DNA from: RGIG2041 sp045578865
GTDB lineage: Bacteria > Bacillota > Clostridia > UBA1381 > UMGS1253
Length of the DNA stretch: 64,000 bases
NCBI GenBank assembly: GCA_045578865.1
Contig: JAZNLB010000024.1
Location: 18,831 to 82,830 of the forward strand
Reading direction: 5' to 3'
Made by a program: the position numbers and the translations under genes. Positions within the stretch are counted from its first letter, which is position 1. Every line of letters begins with the position of its first letter. Below are positions 24,724 to 33,848 of the stretch, piece by piece. The notes under the pieces were generated by a model that worked only from the letters and a program-made list of their open reading frames with translations, did no database searches and was not told where the DNA came from.

Positions 24724-26442
24724 TTATACTTCCAACTGTGCATAAAGTTGTGCAACAACCTTATCTACTTCATCATATACCATATCTTTCGGGACGCTGA
24801 TTTTCACGCACTTGTCACGAGTTGCGATTTCAATTTCGCCTTTTTCCAGACCTCGCTTACCGATAACCACACGCACCGGAACGCCTAACAAGTCCGCATC
24901 AGCAAACTGTGCGCCTGCCTGTACATTTCTGTCTTCTAAGATACAATCATACTTTTTGGAAAGGTTTGCATATACTTCTTCTGCAACACTTCTGATTTCT
25001 TCCGCCTGATTATTAAGGCAACATACATGTACCTGCCACGGTGCAACCGTAATCGGCCAAATTGGACCATAATCATCGTGGTTATCTTCAATAACGGAAG
25101 CGAGCATTCTGCCGACACCGATGCCGTAACAACCCATAATCGGGGTCTTTCTTTCACCATCCGCATCAATGTATTCCATGCCCATGGACTTAGAATACTT
25201 GGTGCCCAGCTGGAAGATATTACCGATTTCAATGCCTCGCTTTAAGCTCGTGCGCTTACCGCACTTCGGGCAAATTGCACCGTCGAGCACTTTTGCAACA
25301 TCAAAATACTCTGCATTCGGCACATCACGGTCCATGCTGACACCCGTAATATGATGGTCAACCTCGTTTGCACCACAGGTCAGATTCTTTTCGCCACGCA
25401 AGGATTCGTCTATGATGACTCTGCACTCGCTGTTTAAGTTCACTGGACCGATAAAGCCGAAGGTAATATCGGTTTTATCGTACATGGTGTACGGATACAC
25501 ATTGGATTTTAAAATCTTTTTAAGTTTTGCCTCATTGACTTCCATATCACCGCGTACAAACACAACAACCGGAATGTCATCATAATCGGTGGAAAATACG
25601 GTTGCCTTTATGGTGTCGATTTCTTCGATACCAAGGAATGCACAAAGTGATGCGATGTCCTTTGTGTCCGGCGTATGTACTTTCTTCATTTGCGCATCTT
25701 CTTGATTTCTCGCATGCTCATGGATGCACTTGGCAACTTCCATGTTGGAGCTGTAATCACAGCTGTCACAAATCACAAGTGTATCTTCGCCAAACTCGTT
25801 AATGAGCATAAACTCGTGTGCAACCGCACCGCCCATCATGCCCGTATCAGAAAATACGGAAATAAAATTCTTTAAGCCTGCGCGCTTGTAAATACGGTCG
25901 TACGCTTCGTGGCAGCGCATATAATACTTTTCCAAATCCTCCTGCGATGTGTGGAAAGAGTACGCATCCTTCATCGTAAACTCACGCACACGAATCAGTC
26001 CGCCACGGCTTCTCGGTTCATCACGAAACTTCGTCTGAATCTGATAGAGCATGAACGGATACTTTGTATACGAAAGCGCTTCACGGCGCGCAAGATGCAC
26101 AACGGCTTCCTCGTGCGTCATACCCAAGAGCATGTCTTGCCCCTGACGGTCACGAAAACGCAAAAGTTCGCTGCCAACACTATCCCATCTGCCGGATTCC
26201 CTCCAAAGTTCCGCGGGCATTACTACAGGCATCATAACTTCCTGTCCGTCAATTCGATTCATTTCCTCACGCATGATATTTTCAATCTTGCTGGTTATCT
26301 TCTTTGCAGGCGGCAAAAGAGAATAAATACCGTTTGCAACCTGACGCATATAGCCACCGCGCAAAAGGTAAATATGGCTGACCATAGTAGCGTCTGCCGG
26401 TTTTTCTTTAAATCTGTCGCCCACCAATTTGCTCATTAACAT
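24724..26442 (-). CDS. proS: Proline-tRNA ligase, bacterial type
   Basis: 572 residues, the long bacterial form. Class II motif 2 (FRDEPRSRGGLIRVREFTMKDAYSF region, residue about 140), the inserted YbaK-like editing domain (about 235-375), motif 3 (CYGIGVGRMLASVIED), and a C-terminal anticodon-binding domain (about 465-572). The start follows AAAGGAAG. Single gene with its own promoter; no T-box is present in its short leader of about 40 bases. Confidence 0.97.
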   Translation of the reverse strand: MLMSKLVGDRFKEKPADATMVSHIYLLRGGYMRQVANGIYSLLPPAKKITSKIENIMREEMNRIDGQEVMMPVVMPAELWRESGRWDSVGSELLRFRDRQGQDMLLGMTHEEAVVHLARREALSYTKYPFMLYQIQTKFRDEPRSRGGLIRVREFTMKDAYSFHTSQEDLEKYYMRCHEAYDRIYKRAGLKNFISVFSDTGMMGGAVAHEFMLINEFGEDTLVICDSCDYSSNMEVAKCIHEHARNQEDAQMKKVHTPDTKDIASLCAFLGIEEIDTIKATVFSTDYDDIPVVVFVRGDMEVNEAKLKKILKSNVYPYTMYDKTDITFGFIGPVNLNSECRVIIDESLRGEKNLTCGANEVDHHITGVSMDRDVPNAEYFDVAKVLDGAICPKCGKRTSLKRGIEIGNIFQLGTKYSKSMGMEYIDADGERKTPIMGCYGIGVGRMLASVIEDNHDDYGPIWPITVAPWQVHVCCLNNQAEEIRSVAEEVYANLSKKYDCILEDRNVQAGAQFADADLLGVPVRVVIGKRGLEKGEIEIATRDKCVKISVPKDMVYDEVDKVVAQLYAQLEV

Positions 26443-26486
26443 AGTATATTACTTCCTTTCAAACGGCAAAATGCCAATACTAAGTC

Positions 26487-26515
26487 ATTATAGCACCCAA
26501 GCACATTGATGTCAA
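26487..26515 (-). promoter_or_regulatory. Sigma-A promoter of proS
   Basis: TTGACA-N17-TATAAT on the minus strand. Confidence 0.92.
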
Positions 26516-26600
26516 TAAAAAAGGGTGCTCCCTGTCACTTTATTTTGTGAAATACTCTGCTCCGGTAATCCTCTCGTGGAAGAAGGCTTTTAAACTCATC

Positions 26601-27101
26601 TTATTTCTTCGTAGTAGAACCAAAACCGCCATTTCGTACGCCTTGTGCATCGTCATCTTCCGTGATGCCGTACTCTAAGAAAATGCCTTGTGCAAAGCCT
26701 TCACCCTGCTTTACACAAACACTTTTTCCTTCTCTGGAATCATTGGTCAGTTTGATAAATATATGACCTTCGTTATCGGAATAGAAATAGTCACTGTCAA
26801 TGATGCCGACGGTATTATCCAGCTGCAGGCGGAATTTAAAACCCAGTCCGCTTCTCGGATAAATTTTAAGGACCCAGCCCTCGTCGATACGCACACGAAT
26901 CCCTGTTGGAATTTTCATACTTTCACCCGGAGCCAATTCAAAATCCTCAGGCGCAAAAAAATCATACCCCGCCGAGCCGGAGGTTGCACGCTTCGGCAAC
27001 TCGATTTGCTCAAGAACCTTGCCTGCATACTGCGTACTCACATCCATATCCTTTGCAAACTGTTTCAAAGACACTTTTTCAAATTTTGCTATTCTTTTCA
27101 T
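26601..27101 (-). CDS. dut: dUTP diphosphatase
   Basis: 166 residues, trimeric dUTPase fold. Motifs in order: 1 (SGSAGYDFFA), 2 (IYPRSGLGFK), 3 (DNTVGIIDSDYF), 4 (GEGFAQGIF) and 5 (RNGGFGSTTKK) at the C-terminus. Hydrolyses dUTP to dUMP, supplying dTMP synthesis and keeping uracil out of DNA. Located 17 bases after nrdG and therefore probably in the nrdD-nrdG-dut operon. The N-terminal 30 residues are longer than in E. coli Dut. Confidence 0.92.
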   Translation of the reverse strand: MKRIAKFEKVSLKQFAKDMDVSTQYAGKVLEQIELPKRATSGSAGYDFFAPEDFELAPGESMKIPTGIRVRIDEGWVLKIYPRSGLGFKFRLQLDNTVGIIDSDYFYSDNEGHIFIKLTNDSREGKSVCVKQGEGFAQGIFLEYGITEDDDAQGVRNGGFGSTTKK

Positions 27102-27118
27102 TTTCCTTACCCCTTCAT

Positions 27119-27607
27119 CTAAAAGTGCAATACAATTTCTCCCGTTTTCAAAGTCTGCTTTACATCAATGACCCGCTGATTGCTGCTGCCTACCCAGTGC
27201 AGTTTCACATCTTTTAACTCGGCAACAAATTCTCCGTCCGCAACCACATCTAAAAGCGCCACAAAATCCAGGTCACAGATTTCCTCCCACAAAAATCCGG
27301 TATACAACCATATCGTTTTGCGTGGAAATCGACTGCGGATTTCACGCACCAAATCACCGATGGGTGCTCTGTTTTGCGGATGCAGCGGATCACCGCCCGT
27401 CAATGTAACACCGGAAATATAGGGTTTGGCAAGAATGTCGAACAGTTCCTGCTTTGCCGCCTCATCAAACTCAACGCCGCCACAGATATCCCAAGTAATC
27501 GGATTGTGACACTCTTTGCAGGCATGCGTGCAACCTGCCACCCATAAACAAACGCGCAACCCATCACCGTTGAGCATATCATCTTTTGTTATATTATGGT
27601 AACGCAT
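27119..27607 (-). CDS. nrdG: Anaerobic RNR-activating radical SAM enzyme
   Basis: 162 residues. The radical SAM cluster motif is CTHACKECHN (CxxxCxxC) near residue 26, and the GGDPLHPQN motif near residue 71 binds SAM. It installs the glycyl radical on NrdD using SAM and an electron donor. Its ATG overlaps the nrdD stop by 1 base (TAATG), with AGGAG just upstream, so translation is coupled. Length and motifs are normal for the family. Confidence 0.97.
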   Translation of the reverse strand: MRYHNITKDDMLNGDGLRVCLWVAGCTHACKECHNPITWDICGGVEFDEAAKQELFDILAKPYISGVTLTGGDPLHPQNRAPIGDLVREIRSRFPRKTIWLYTGFLWEEICDLDFVALLDVVADGEFVAELKDVKLHWVGSSNQRVIDVKQTLKTGEIVLHF

Positions 27608-29727
27608 TACATACTTCTCCTATCCTTAATCTCAGCCATTTTCGCGTCGTTTAATCGGCTCTCGCCCTTCACGCGCGAATAAGAAAGATAACCGTTCATT
27701 CTATCAATCTTCGTTAAATTGCTGCTGCCGCACTTTGGGCAAACATCCATTTCCAGTTCCTGATGTCCGCACTCGTCACAGTAAGCCAGCGACAAATTCA
27801 CGCCCTCATAAAAGCCCATATCCATCGCACGGCGCACCAGCGTTTTTACCGCTTCTACATTATAATCAATCGGATATTTCACATACTGAATTTTGCCGCC
27901 ATTTAACAAATCCCAGAACCGCTTTTCCAAATCCTGCTTTTCAATCGGCGTTATATCCTCCGACACATGACAATGAAAACTGTTGGATACATACGGATGG
28001 TCGGAAACATTTTCGATGATGCCGTATTTTTTGCGGAACTGCTCTATCTGCAAACCGCAAAGACTCTCTGCCGGCGTGCCGTAGAGCGCATACAAATTCC
28101 CGTCTTCTTCCTTAAATTCATTGACGCGTTTGTTAATGTATTCCATGACCTCAATGGCAAAGTTGCCGTCCTCCACAAGCGAATGTTTGTTGTGAAGTTG
28201 CTGAAGTTCATTAAGCGCCGTGATGCCAAACGATGCCGTAGCACTCTTTAAAAGCGGCTTAATCTTGTCGTGAATACCCAGTTTGCCGCCGTAAAAACCG
28301 CCTTCGCAATATGCAAGCGGATTGGTGGATGCACGCATCTCCCCTAAATAGTCGTATGTGCGGATATGTACTTGACGAATCAAGCCAAGATAATAGTCAA
28401 GCACCTCGTAAAAATCCTTACTTTCCTTTTGCGCCTTGGCGTAAATCATCGGCAAATGCAAACTCACGGCACCAATATTAAATCTGCCGACGAAAACCGG
28501 CGCATCCTCTTCGTCTGCAGGTTTCATACCGCCCCGTTCATACCACGGCGACAAAAAGGCGCGACACCCCATCGGAGAAATCACCTTGCCATATTTTTTG
28601 TATATACTTGCCACATATCCCTCGCCCGTAAGTGACAGCCAGTCAGGGTACATACTCTTTTGCGAACATGCAATACCCGCTTCAAAAACATCTTCAAGTT
28701 CGCCATCCGGTCCGTGCAATTTTTCATCATATAAAAATACGATTTTCGGGAATAGCACCGGTTTTTTACACCACTTTTTGCCCTGTCCTTTACGACGCAC
28801 TTCCAACATCAGCTTGGTTGCCATCTTGGAAAAACGCTCTTTGCCCAAGCCTGCCGTCATTGTAATAAACGGATAGTCGCCGCGGCTGGACGCTACTGTG
28901 TTAAACTTATATTCCCAACCCTGAAAACCCTGCATAAAGTCGTTTACAATATCCTTTTCCGCTTCTGCATTTGCTCTTTGCTCATCCAAGCCGAGTTGGA
29001 TGTATCTATCGTAAAATTTCTTGTAGGACTTTTCGGCATACGGCGCCAAAATCTTGTCCACCTCCGGCACCGTAAAACCGCCGTACTGCTGGCTTGCCGC
29101 AGAAAGCACAATATCACCGATTACATCAAACGCCACATCGAGCGTTTTCGGTTCATTATACCAGAGGTTACCCATCTCAAAACCGCCGGAAAGCACATTT
29201 TGCACATCAAATAAACAGCAGTTCATCGTATCACGGCGCGCAGACATATCGTGTACATAAATATACCCTTCACGGCAAGCCTGCAACTCCTCCACCGTCA
29301 TAAAAAACTTCTGGTACAAAGATTTATTTAACTGGTTAAAAATCAAAGAACGCTTTGTAGACACCAAGGCAGAATCCGAATTGGAATTTTCCTTGTCGCC
29401 AATATACATAATCGCCTGACTCTTTCTATATACCTCATCAAGCATATGTACAAAATCCTGCTTGTAATTTCTGTAATCACGGTAACTTTTCGCCACAATC
29501 GGATTGACAAGATCGAGCGCACCCTCCACAATATTGTGCATTTCGGAAATGTGAATCTCCGTCTTGCCGAGATTTTGCACACGACCATCCACAAATACAC
29601 AGATTTTTCGCAAATCCTCCTCCGAAAAGGTCACCAGCGCACGAAAAGCAGATTTTTGCACCGCGGCAACGACTTTCTCTACATTATATTCTTCGGCAGT
29701 CCCATCTTTTTTTATAATCATAATCAT
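27607..29727 (-). CDS. nrdD: Anaerobic ribonucleoside-triphosphate reductase, class III
   Basis: 706 residues. Reduces NTPs to dNTPs by glycyl-radical chemistry; oxygen-sensitive. An N-terminal ATP-cone (residues 1-95) gives allosteric activity control; the barrel domain follows. Near the C-terminus are the zinc site (CDECGH...CPKCGS) and the glycyl-radical loop RMNGYLSYS (Gly near residue 682). The start follows AAGGAG. First gene of the nrdD-nrdG-dut operon. No aerobic RNR is present in this window, in line with an anaerobic lifestyle. Confidence 0.97.
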   Translation of the reverse strand: MIMIIKKDGTAEEYNVEKVVAAVQKSAFRALVTFSEEDLRKICVFVDGRVQNLGKTEIHISEMHNIVEGALDLVNPIVAKSYRDYRNYKQDFVHMLDEVYRKSQAIMYIGDKENSNSDSALVSTKRSLIFNQLNKSLYQKFFMTVEELQACREGYIYVHDMSARRDTMNCCLFDVQNVLSGGFEMGNLWYNEPKTLDVAFDVIGDIVLSAASQQYGGFTVPEVDKILAPYAEKSYKKFYDRYIQLGLDEQRANAEAEKDIVNDFMQGFQGWEYKFNTVASSRGDYPFITMTAGLGKERFSKMATKLMLEVRRKGQGKKWCKKPVLFPKIVFLYDEKLHGPDGELEDVFEAGIACSQKSMYPDWLSLTGEGYVASIYKKYGKVISPMGCRAFLSPWYERGGMKPADEEDAPVFVGRFNIGAVSLHLPMIYAKAQKESKDFYEVLDYYLGLIRQVHIRTYDYLGEMRASTNPLAYCEGGFYGGKLGIHDKIKPLLKSATASFGITALNELQQLHNKHSLVEDGNFAIEVMEYINKRVNEFKEEDGNLYALYGTPAESLCGLQIEQFRKKYGIIENVSDHPYVSNSFHCHVSEDITPIEKQDLEKRFWDLLNGGKIQYVKYPIDYNVEAVKTLVRRAMDMGFYEGVNLSLAYCDECGHQELEMDVCPKCGSSNLTKIDRMNGYLSYSRVKGESRLNDAKMAEIKDRRSM

Positions 29728-29800
29728 AGCTTTTTCTCCTTAGTTTCCCCTGCTACATGTACGAACCCGTCATATTTACAAGTAAAATATCACATAATAT

Positions 29801-29829
29801 ATTATACTTTACAAAAGCAAAAATAGCAA
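29801..29829 (-). promoter_or_regulatory. Sigma-A promoter of nrdD-nrdG-dut
   Basis: TTGCTA-N17-TATAAT on the minus strand. Confidence 0.75.
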
Positions 29830-30033
29830 GAAAAAGAGCTGTTGTTTTTTTACCAAATCTTGAAAGTTTTTTTGTGCATTCTGTCACTTTTCTTTTGGAT
29901 ATCTCCACTTTAAACAACCAGATATAGTGGCTGATTTATTTTAGACACAAGGCTTTTTACAAGACATTTTTTAATGTGATAATTTTCTGGCAAATTTAAC
30001 AAATAAAAAATTTTTTCTTGTATATTTTGCCCA

Positions 30034-30062
30034 TAGACAGAATATTTTCATTATAGTAGAAT
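30034..30062 (+). promoter_or_regulatory. Promoter of a candidate small RNA
   Basis: TAGACA-N17-TAGAAT, each box one mismatch from consensus. No ORF follows; the next feature on this strand is a terminator at 30168-30207. Confidence 0.5.
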
Positions 30063-30068
30063 AAAAAA

Positions 30069-30207
30069 GCACTCAAATTTTTGAGCTATATTCCATTCTC
30101 GCGAATTCGACATTTGCGACTCGGAATTGTGTGGATTGCCATCGCCTTTCAGTGCAGCAATCCCAAAAAAGAAGCAGGTATATGTTTATTCATATACCTG
30201 CTTCTTT
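30069..30207 (+). ncRNA. Candidate structured small RNA
   Basis: About 139 bases between a promoter-like sequence and a strong terminator, in the gap between nrdD and degV. ATTCC (30090-30094) pairs with GGAAT (30123-30127), enclosing TCGCGAA/TTTGCGA (30099-30105 with 30113-30119). GGATTGC (30133-30139) pairs with GCAATCC (30157-30163). AGTGC (30151-30155), in the loop of that hairpin, can pair with the 5' end GCACT (30069-30073), which would make a pseudoknot. It contains no credible ORF and matches no RNA family I can name. The upstream stretch 29830-30033 is AT-rich and shows nothing else. Confidence 0.4.
30168..30207. terminator. Bidirectional terminator between the candidate RNA and degV
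   Basis: The stem AAAGAAGCAGGTATATG / CATATACCTGCTTCTTT has a 6-base loop and T-runs on both strands. Confidence 0.93.
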
Positions 30208-31050
30208 TTATGTTCTGTTTTTTTCAAATCCAACCAAAAGACCGCCGTTCTCCGCATAAAAACTACACAGCCCGCGGCAGCGATAGATTTGCACATCCGT
30301 TTGCGGAAATTCATTTTGTATTTTTTGCCGTAAGCTTTCCGCAGCTTTTATATTATCGCAATGTGCTATGCGTACCTTCCCCGCGCGAAGCCCTGCATCG
30401 CAAAGTTTTGTATATAAATCTTCAATCGCTCGTTTTTCTCCGCGGCATTTCGAAAGCGGCTCCAATTCACCCTGCACACTTGCTCGGCCTACCAGATGTA
30501 TTCCCATCAATCCGGCGAGTTTGGCGACTACCGGCGAAACTCTGCCGTTGTTGGCAAGATTCTTCATGGATTTGAGGATAAAGAACAGTCCGGTATTTTT
30601 TACTGCATCCGCAAGAGATTGGCAAATCTGCTCATAACTCATTTCGGCTTGTATCCACGCGTCTAATTGTTCGATAATCAGCTTCATTTCCGGTCCTGCA
30701 CTGCGAGTATCCAATACAAAAACACGCCTGTTTGGATGTTCTGCCTCATATGTCTGCTTGGCAATACATGCAGAATTGTAGCTTCCAGAAAGCCTGCTGG
30801 TTATTGTAATACAAAACACTTCGTCTGCATCGCCGAACGCTTCAAGCCAATCCGACACATTTGGACACGAGGTCCTGCTCTTTCCTTTATAAGCATCAAA
30901 ATATTCCGTCATTTCCTCAACATTAAGCGAAGCATCATCTGTAAATTCCATTTCATCGGAGAGTATTTTCATCGGCACGCTCAAAAAATTCGTTTGTATA
31001 TTCTCCAATACATCACTAGATGAATCGGCTATAATCTTAATATTTCTCAT
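30208..31050 (-). CDS. DegV-family fatty-acid-binding protein
   Basis: 280 residues. The DegV fold begins IIADSSSDV; the SRTSCPNVSDW (about residue 59) and ITSRLSGSYNSA (about 83) motifs line the lipid-binding pocket, and the C-terminal domain carries the LVGRASVQGELEPL type segment. In Firmicutes, such FakB-like proteins hand fatty acids to the FakA kinase for phospholipid synthesis; no fakA is nearby. It lies 19 bases after the hemolysin III gene in the same operon. Ligand specificity cannot be read from sequence. Confidence 0.9.
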   Translation of the reverse strand: MRNIKIIADSSSDVLENIQTNFLSVPMKILSDEMEFTDDASLNVEEMTEYFDAYKGKSRTSCPNVSDWLEAFGDADEVFCITITSRLSGSYNSACIAKQTYEAEHPNRRVFVLDTRSAGPEMKLIIEQLDAWIQAEMSYEQICQSLADAVKNTGLFFILKSMKNLANNGRVSPVVAKLAGLMGIHLVGRASVQGELEPLSKCRGEKRAIEDLYTKLCDAGLRAGKVRIAHCDNIKAAESLRQKIQNEFPQTDVQIYRCRGLCSFYAENGGLLVGFEKNRT

Positions 31051-31069
31051 ATAAATCCCTCCGTTATTA

Positions 31070-31732
31070 TTATCTCAGCGGCATAACATAAATATAAGTA
31101 AAGATGTAAAACATTGCCGCCGCAAGCACCACAAACAAATGCCAGACAGCATGCATAAACCTGGGGTGCGTCGCACGGTAAAACAATATGCCACCTGTGT
31201 ACGAAATTCCGCCGCCGAACATCAGCCCCCACGCAAGCCAGTCTCTGCCAATCATTTTTGCCACAGGAAAAATAGCAACAATCACACACCAGCCCATTAA
31301 AACATACATCCACAGTGAAAGTTTGTGCCATTTGGTAACGCTGATTGCATTGAGCGTGATACCCAAAATGCCCACACCGACTTCAATACCAAACAAGGTC
31401 CATCCGAGCCAACCTCTTATCATCGCAAGCGAAATCGGGATATATGTACCCACAATGAGCAAAAAGATAGAACAATGGTCGAATACCTGAAATACCCTTT
31501 TTGCCTTATGATTTGTCAAAGAATGATAAAGCGTAGACATCGTAAACAGTACAATCATCGTAAATCCATATAAGGCAGCACTGACTATACCGACAGCATC
31601 ACTGACCTTGCAGGCGCGCACAATCAAAACTGCCGTTCCCGCAATCGCCAAAAGTGCACCGACACCGTGCGTAATTGCATTAAATATCTCTTCTCCCACG
31701 GTTTGGTTGTTGAATTTTTTTACATCTGTCAC
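31070..31732 (-). CDS. Hemolysin III / PAQR family membrane protein
   Basis: 220 residues, seven predicted membrane helices. Family motifs: EEIFNAITHGVGA in helix 1, STLYHS with its zinc-type His, FDHCSIFLLIVGTYIP, and the closing HAVWHLFVV. The start is GTG with GGAGGAG 6 bases upstream. Distant relative of adiponectin receptors; bacterial role uncertain (membrane homeostasis or lipid hydrolysis has been proposed for PAQR proteins). Paired with a fatty-acid-binding DegV gene, which fits a lipid-related role (inference). Confidence 0.9.
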   Translation of the reverse strand: MTDVKKFNNQTVGEEIFNAITHGVGALLAIAGTAVLIVRACKVSDAVGIVSAALYGFTMIVLFTMSTLYHSLTNHKAKRVFQVFDHCSIFLLIVGTYIPISLAMIRGWLGWTLFGIEVGVGILGITLNAISVTKWHKLSLWMYVLMGWCVIVAIFPVAKMIGRDWLAWGLMFGGGISYTGGILFYRATHPRFMHAVWHLFVVLAAAMFYIFTYIYVMPLR

Positions 31733-31759
31733 TGTAACTCCTCCAATCTGATTTTCATT

Positions 31760-31788
31760 ATTATATCACAGGTTATTTAAAAACGCAA
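31760..31788 (-). promoter_or_regulatory. Sigma-A promoter of the hemolysin III/degV operon
   Basis: TTGCGT-N17-TATAAT on the minus strand. Confidence 0.82.
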
Positions 31789-31888
31789 TATAAAATATTA
31801 TTTATTATTGTTGTTTAAATAAAAAGTTTGCGTTCTTGCAGTTTTGTAGCCAAACACATTCGCAACCCCATGTATTTTGCGCTTTTTC

Positions 31889-31917
31889 TTGACTTTTTTT
31901 ATCGAAAAAGATATAAT
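31889..31917 (+). promoter_or_regulatory. Sigma-A promoter of sigH
   Basis: TTGACT-N17-TATAAT, 75 bases before the start codon. Confidence 0.88.
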
Positions 31918-31991
31918 ATAAGCAATTAAACATTTTTATTTGAAAGTTTTCTTCCCGCATGCACTATAACCGAAAGCGTTGAGGTGTAATT

Positions 31992-32621
31992 ATGGCAATC
32001 AAAAACGCAACATCTCCATTTGCTGAGCAAACGGACGAGGAAGTTGCATCGTTAGCTCAAAGCGGCAACAAAGCCGCTGTTGAATATATATTGGATAAAT
32101 ATAAAGGTCTGGTTAAAGCGCGTGCACGCACCTATTTTTTAATCGGTGCAGATTCCGAAGATTTAATTCAGGAAGGCATGATTGGTCTGTTTAAGGCCAT
32201 CCGAGATTTCAATGCGAAAAAGCAAGTCGGCTTTGCCGCTTTTGCGGATGTTTGTACAACAAGGCAGATCGTCACTGCCGTAAAAACAGCAACCAGACAA
32301 AAACACTCTCCGCTCAACAATTATGTTTCTTTCCATAAAAAGATTTCAAATGAGGATTCAGAAAAAACCATTCTCGACTGTTTGTCAGAAACACTCATTG
32401 CCGACCCGGAACAGATTGTAATCAATCAAGAATCCTTTGAAAGCATACGCAGGAAAATCAACAGCATTTTAAGCGATTTTGAAATGCAGGTTTTAGAACT
32501 GTATCTGGCAGGCAACAGTTACCAGCAAATCGCCGAAACATTAGGCAAAAGTGCAAAATCTATCGATAACGCCCTGCAGCGCACCAAACGCAAAATCGAA
32601 GATGGTTTGGCACAAATCTGA
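31992..32621 (+). CDS. sigH: Sporulation sigma factor SigH
   Basis: 209 residues. Region 2 (about residues 30-100) contains EDLIQEGMIGLFKAIRDFN and the -10 recognition stretch ending FADVCTTRQIVTAV; region 4 (about 155-205) has the helix-turn-helix YQQIAETLGKSAKSIDNALQRTKRK. The length and the short linker match Spo0H/SigH, the transition-phase sigma that starts sporulation. The start follows GAGGTG. In many Clostridia sigH sits between an rRNA methyltransferase and translation genes; here it is followed by a zinc-ribbon gene and a methyltransferase. Confidence 0.95.
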   Translation: MAIKNATSPFAEQTDEEVASLAQSGNKAAVEYILDKYKGLVKARARTYFLIGADSEDLIQEGMIGLFKAIRDFNAKKQVGFAAFADVCTTRQIVTAVKTATRQKHSPLNNYVSFHKKISNEDSEKTILDCLSETLIADPEQIVINQESFESIRRKINSILSDFEMQVLELYLAGNSYQQIAETLGKSAKSIDNALQRTKRKIEDGLAQI

Positions 32622-32678
32622 TAAAGTCCATTACCTTAAATTTAAGGCGGAGCAATATAACAAAAGAGAGGGATTACT

Positions 32679-32951
32679 ATGTACGAAGACAAGACACTTG
32701 TGTGTAAAGACTGCGGAAACGAGTTCGTTTTCACAGCGGGCGAGCAGGAATTTTATGCAGAAAAAGGCTTCGAAAACGAGCCTTCCCGCTGCAAAGACTG
32801 CAGAGCTGCATACAAAGCCGCTAGACGCCAGGCGCGTGAAATGCACGATGTAGTATGTGCAGAATGCGGCAAGGAAACACAGGTACCGTTTATGCCGAAA
32901 AACGACAGACCGGTTTACTGTGACGAATGTTTTGCAAAGCGCAGAGGTTAA
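32679..32951 (+). CDS. Small double zinc-ribbon protein
   Basis: 90 residues with two CxxC-CxxC modules: CKDC/CKDC (residues 9-41) resembling the zf-trcl probable zinc-ribbon, and CAECG/CDEC (about 60-86). The middle and end are basic, which suits nucleic-acid binding. The start follows AGAGAGGG. Members of this family are common beside sigH or in stress clusters of Clostridia, but the function is unknown. Probably cotranscribed with sigH (57-base gap, no terminator between). Confidence 0.85.
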   Translation: MYEDKTLVCKDCGNEFVFTAGEQEFYAEKGFENEPSRCKDCRAAYKAARRQAREMHDVVCAECGKETQVPFMPKNDRPVYCDECFAKRRG

Positions 32952-32960
32952 TGAAGAAGA

Positions 32961-32990
32961 AAAAGCGTATTGTCCTGCAATACGCTTTTT
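32961..32990 (+). terminator. Terminator after the zinc-ribbon gene
   Basis: The stem AAAAGCGTATTG / CAATACGCTTTT is followed by T. Confidence 0.88.
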
Positions 32991-33010
32991 AACTGTCTCG
33001 GAGAAAAAAT

Positions 33011-33793
33011 ATGTTGGAAATCACCGCAAAAACAAACAAAATCTATAAACAGTTCAGTTCTTTAGCAACCAAAAAGGGCAGAAACGAACACGGACTATAC
33101 ACCGTAGAAGGTGTGAAATCCGTAGAAGAAGCATTACTTTATACAAATAATGTAACAACCCTGATGGTAACCCGGTCGGCAGCAAAGGCACACGCCACGC
33201 TCGTCGCCGAAGCGCAAAAGCGCGGCATTGCCATCTATTGCCTTACGGAAGAACTGTTTGCAAAAATCAGCGACACAAAAACCCCGTCCGGTGTACTGTG
33301 TGGCATCAAAATGGCACAAACCTCCAAGCCAACCCTTGACGGCGGTTTGTATATTTACTGTGACCGCATTGCCGACCCGGGAAATGCCGGAACCATCATC
33401 CGCACTGCGGATGCCGTAGGTGCAAGCGGCGTTCTGTTCTCCCCGGACTGTGTGGATATCTATAACCCAAAAGTAATTCGTTCTACGATGGGTTCTTTTT
33501 TTCATCTCCCCACTTATACTGATGTAGACAGTAAAATTTTTTTGCAGGCAAAAGAAAAAGGCTACACCTGTATTGCCGGTGCCCTTTCCGCCACCGCAAC
33601 GGATGCGCGCCTTCTTGTGATGCCGAAAAACACGATTTTAGTCATCGGCAACGAATCGAACGGCATTAGCGAAACCGTATTGAATTTGTGTGGTACGCAT
33701 GCTATCTTGCCCATTGTAGGTAAAGCAGAATCCCTCAATGCTGCTGCAGCTGCCGCAGTATTTATGTACAAGTGGTTATTCGAGCAAAAATAG
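33011..33793 (+). CDS. TrmH/SpoU-family RNA 2'-O-methyltransferase
   Basis: 260 residues. An N-terminal substrate-binding domain (1-95) is followed by the SPOUT knot: motif 1 IADPGNAGTIIRTADA (about residue 118), motif 2 ILVIGNESNGIS, and motif 3 LPIVGKAESLNAAAAAAVFMY. SAM-dependent ribose methylation of rRNA or tRNA; the exact nucleotide cannot be told from sequence. The start follows CGGAG. It begins 21 bases after a terminator, so expression may depend on readthrough. Confidence 0.93.
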   Translation: MLEITAKTNKIYKQFSSLATKKGRNEHGLYTVEGVKSVEEALLYTNNVTTLMVTRSAAKAHATLVAEAQKRGIAIYCLTEELFAKISDTKTPSGVLCGIKMAQTSKPTLDGGLYIYCDRIADPGNAGTIIRTADAVGASGVLFSPDCVDIYNPKVIRSTMGSFFHLPTYTDVDSKIFLQAKEKGYTCIAGALSATATDARLLVMPKNTILVIGNESNGISETVLNLCGTHAILPIVGKAESLNAAAAAAVFMYKWLFEQK

Positions 33794-33848
33794 TAGACAA
33801 AATTTTGCAACATATTTTGTGAAAATTGCCGTATTTTTGCTTTTTTAC

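Noticed and set aside
26540..26599. A 19-codon ORF starting one base after the dut stop codon
   Set aside because: No separate ribosome binding site, very short, and no recognisable similarity; chance is the simplest explanation.
29895..29930. Two partly palindromic sites (GGATATCTCC and CCAGATATAGTGG) upstream of nrdD resembling NrdR boxes
   Set aside because: Spacing (about 22 bases centre to centre) and distance upstream of the promoter do not fit normal NrdR box pairs, and the match to consensus is poor.
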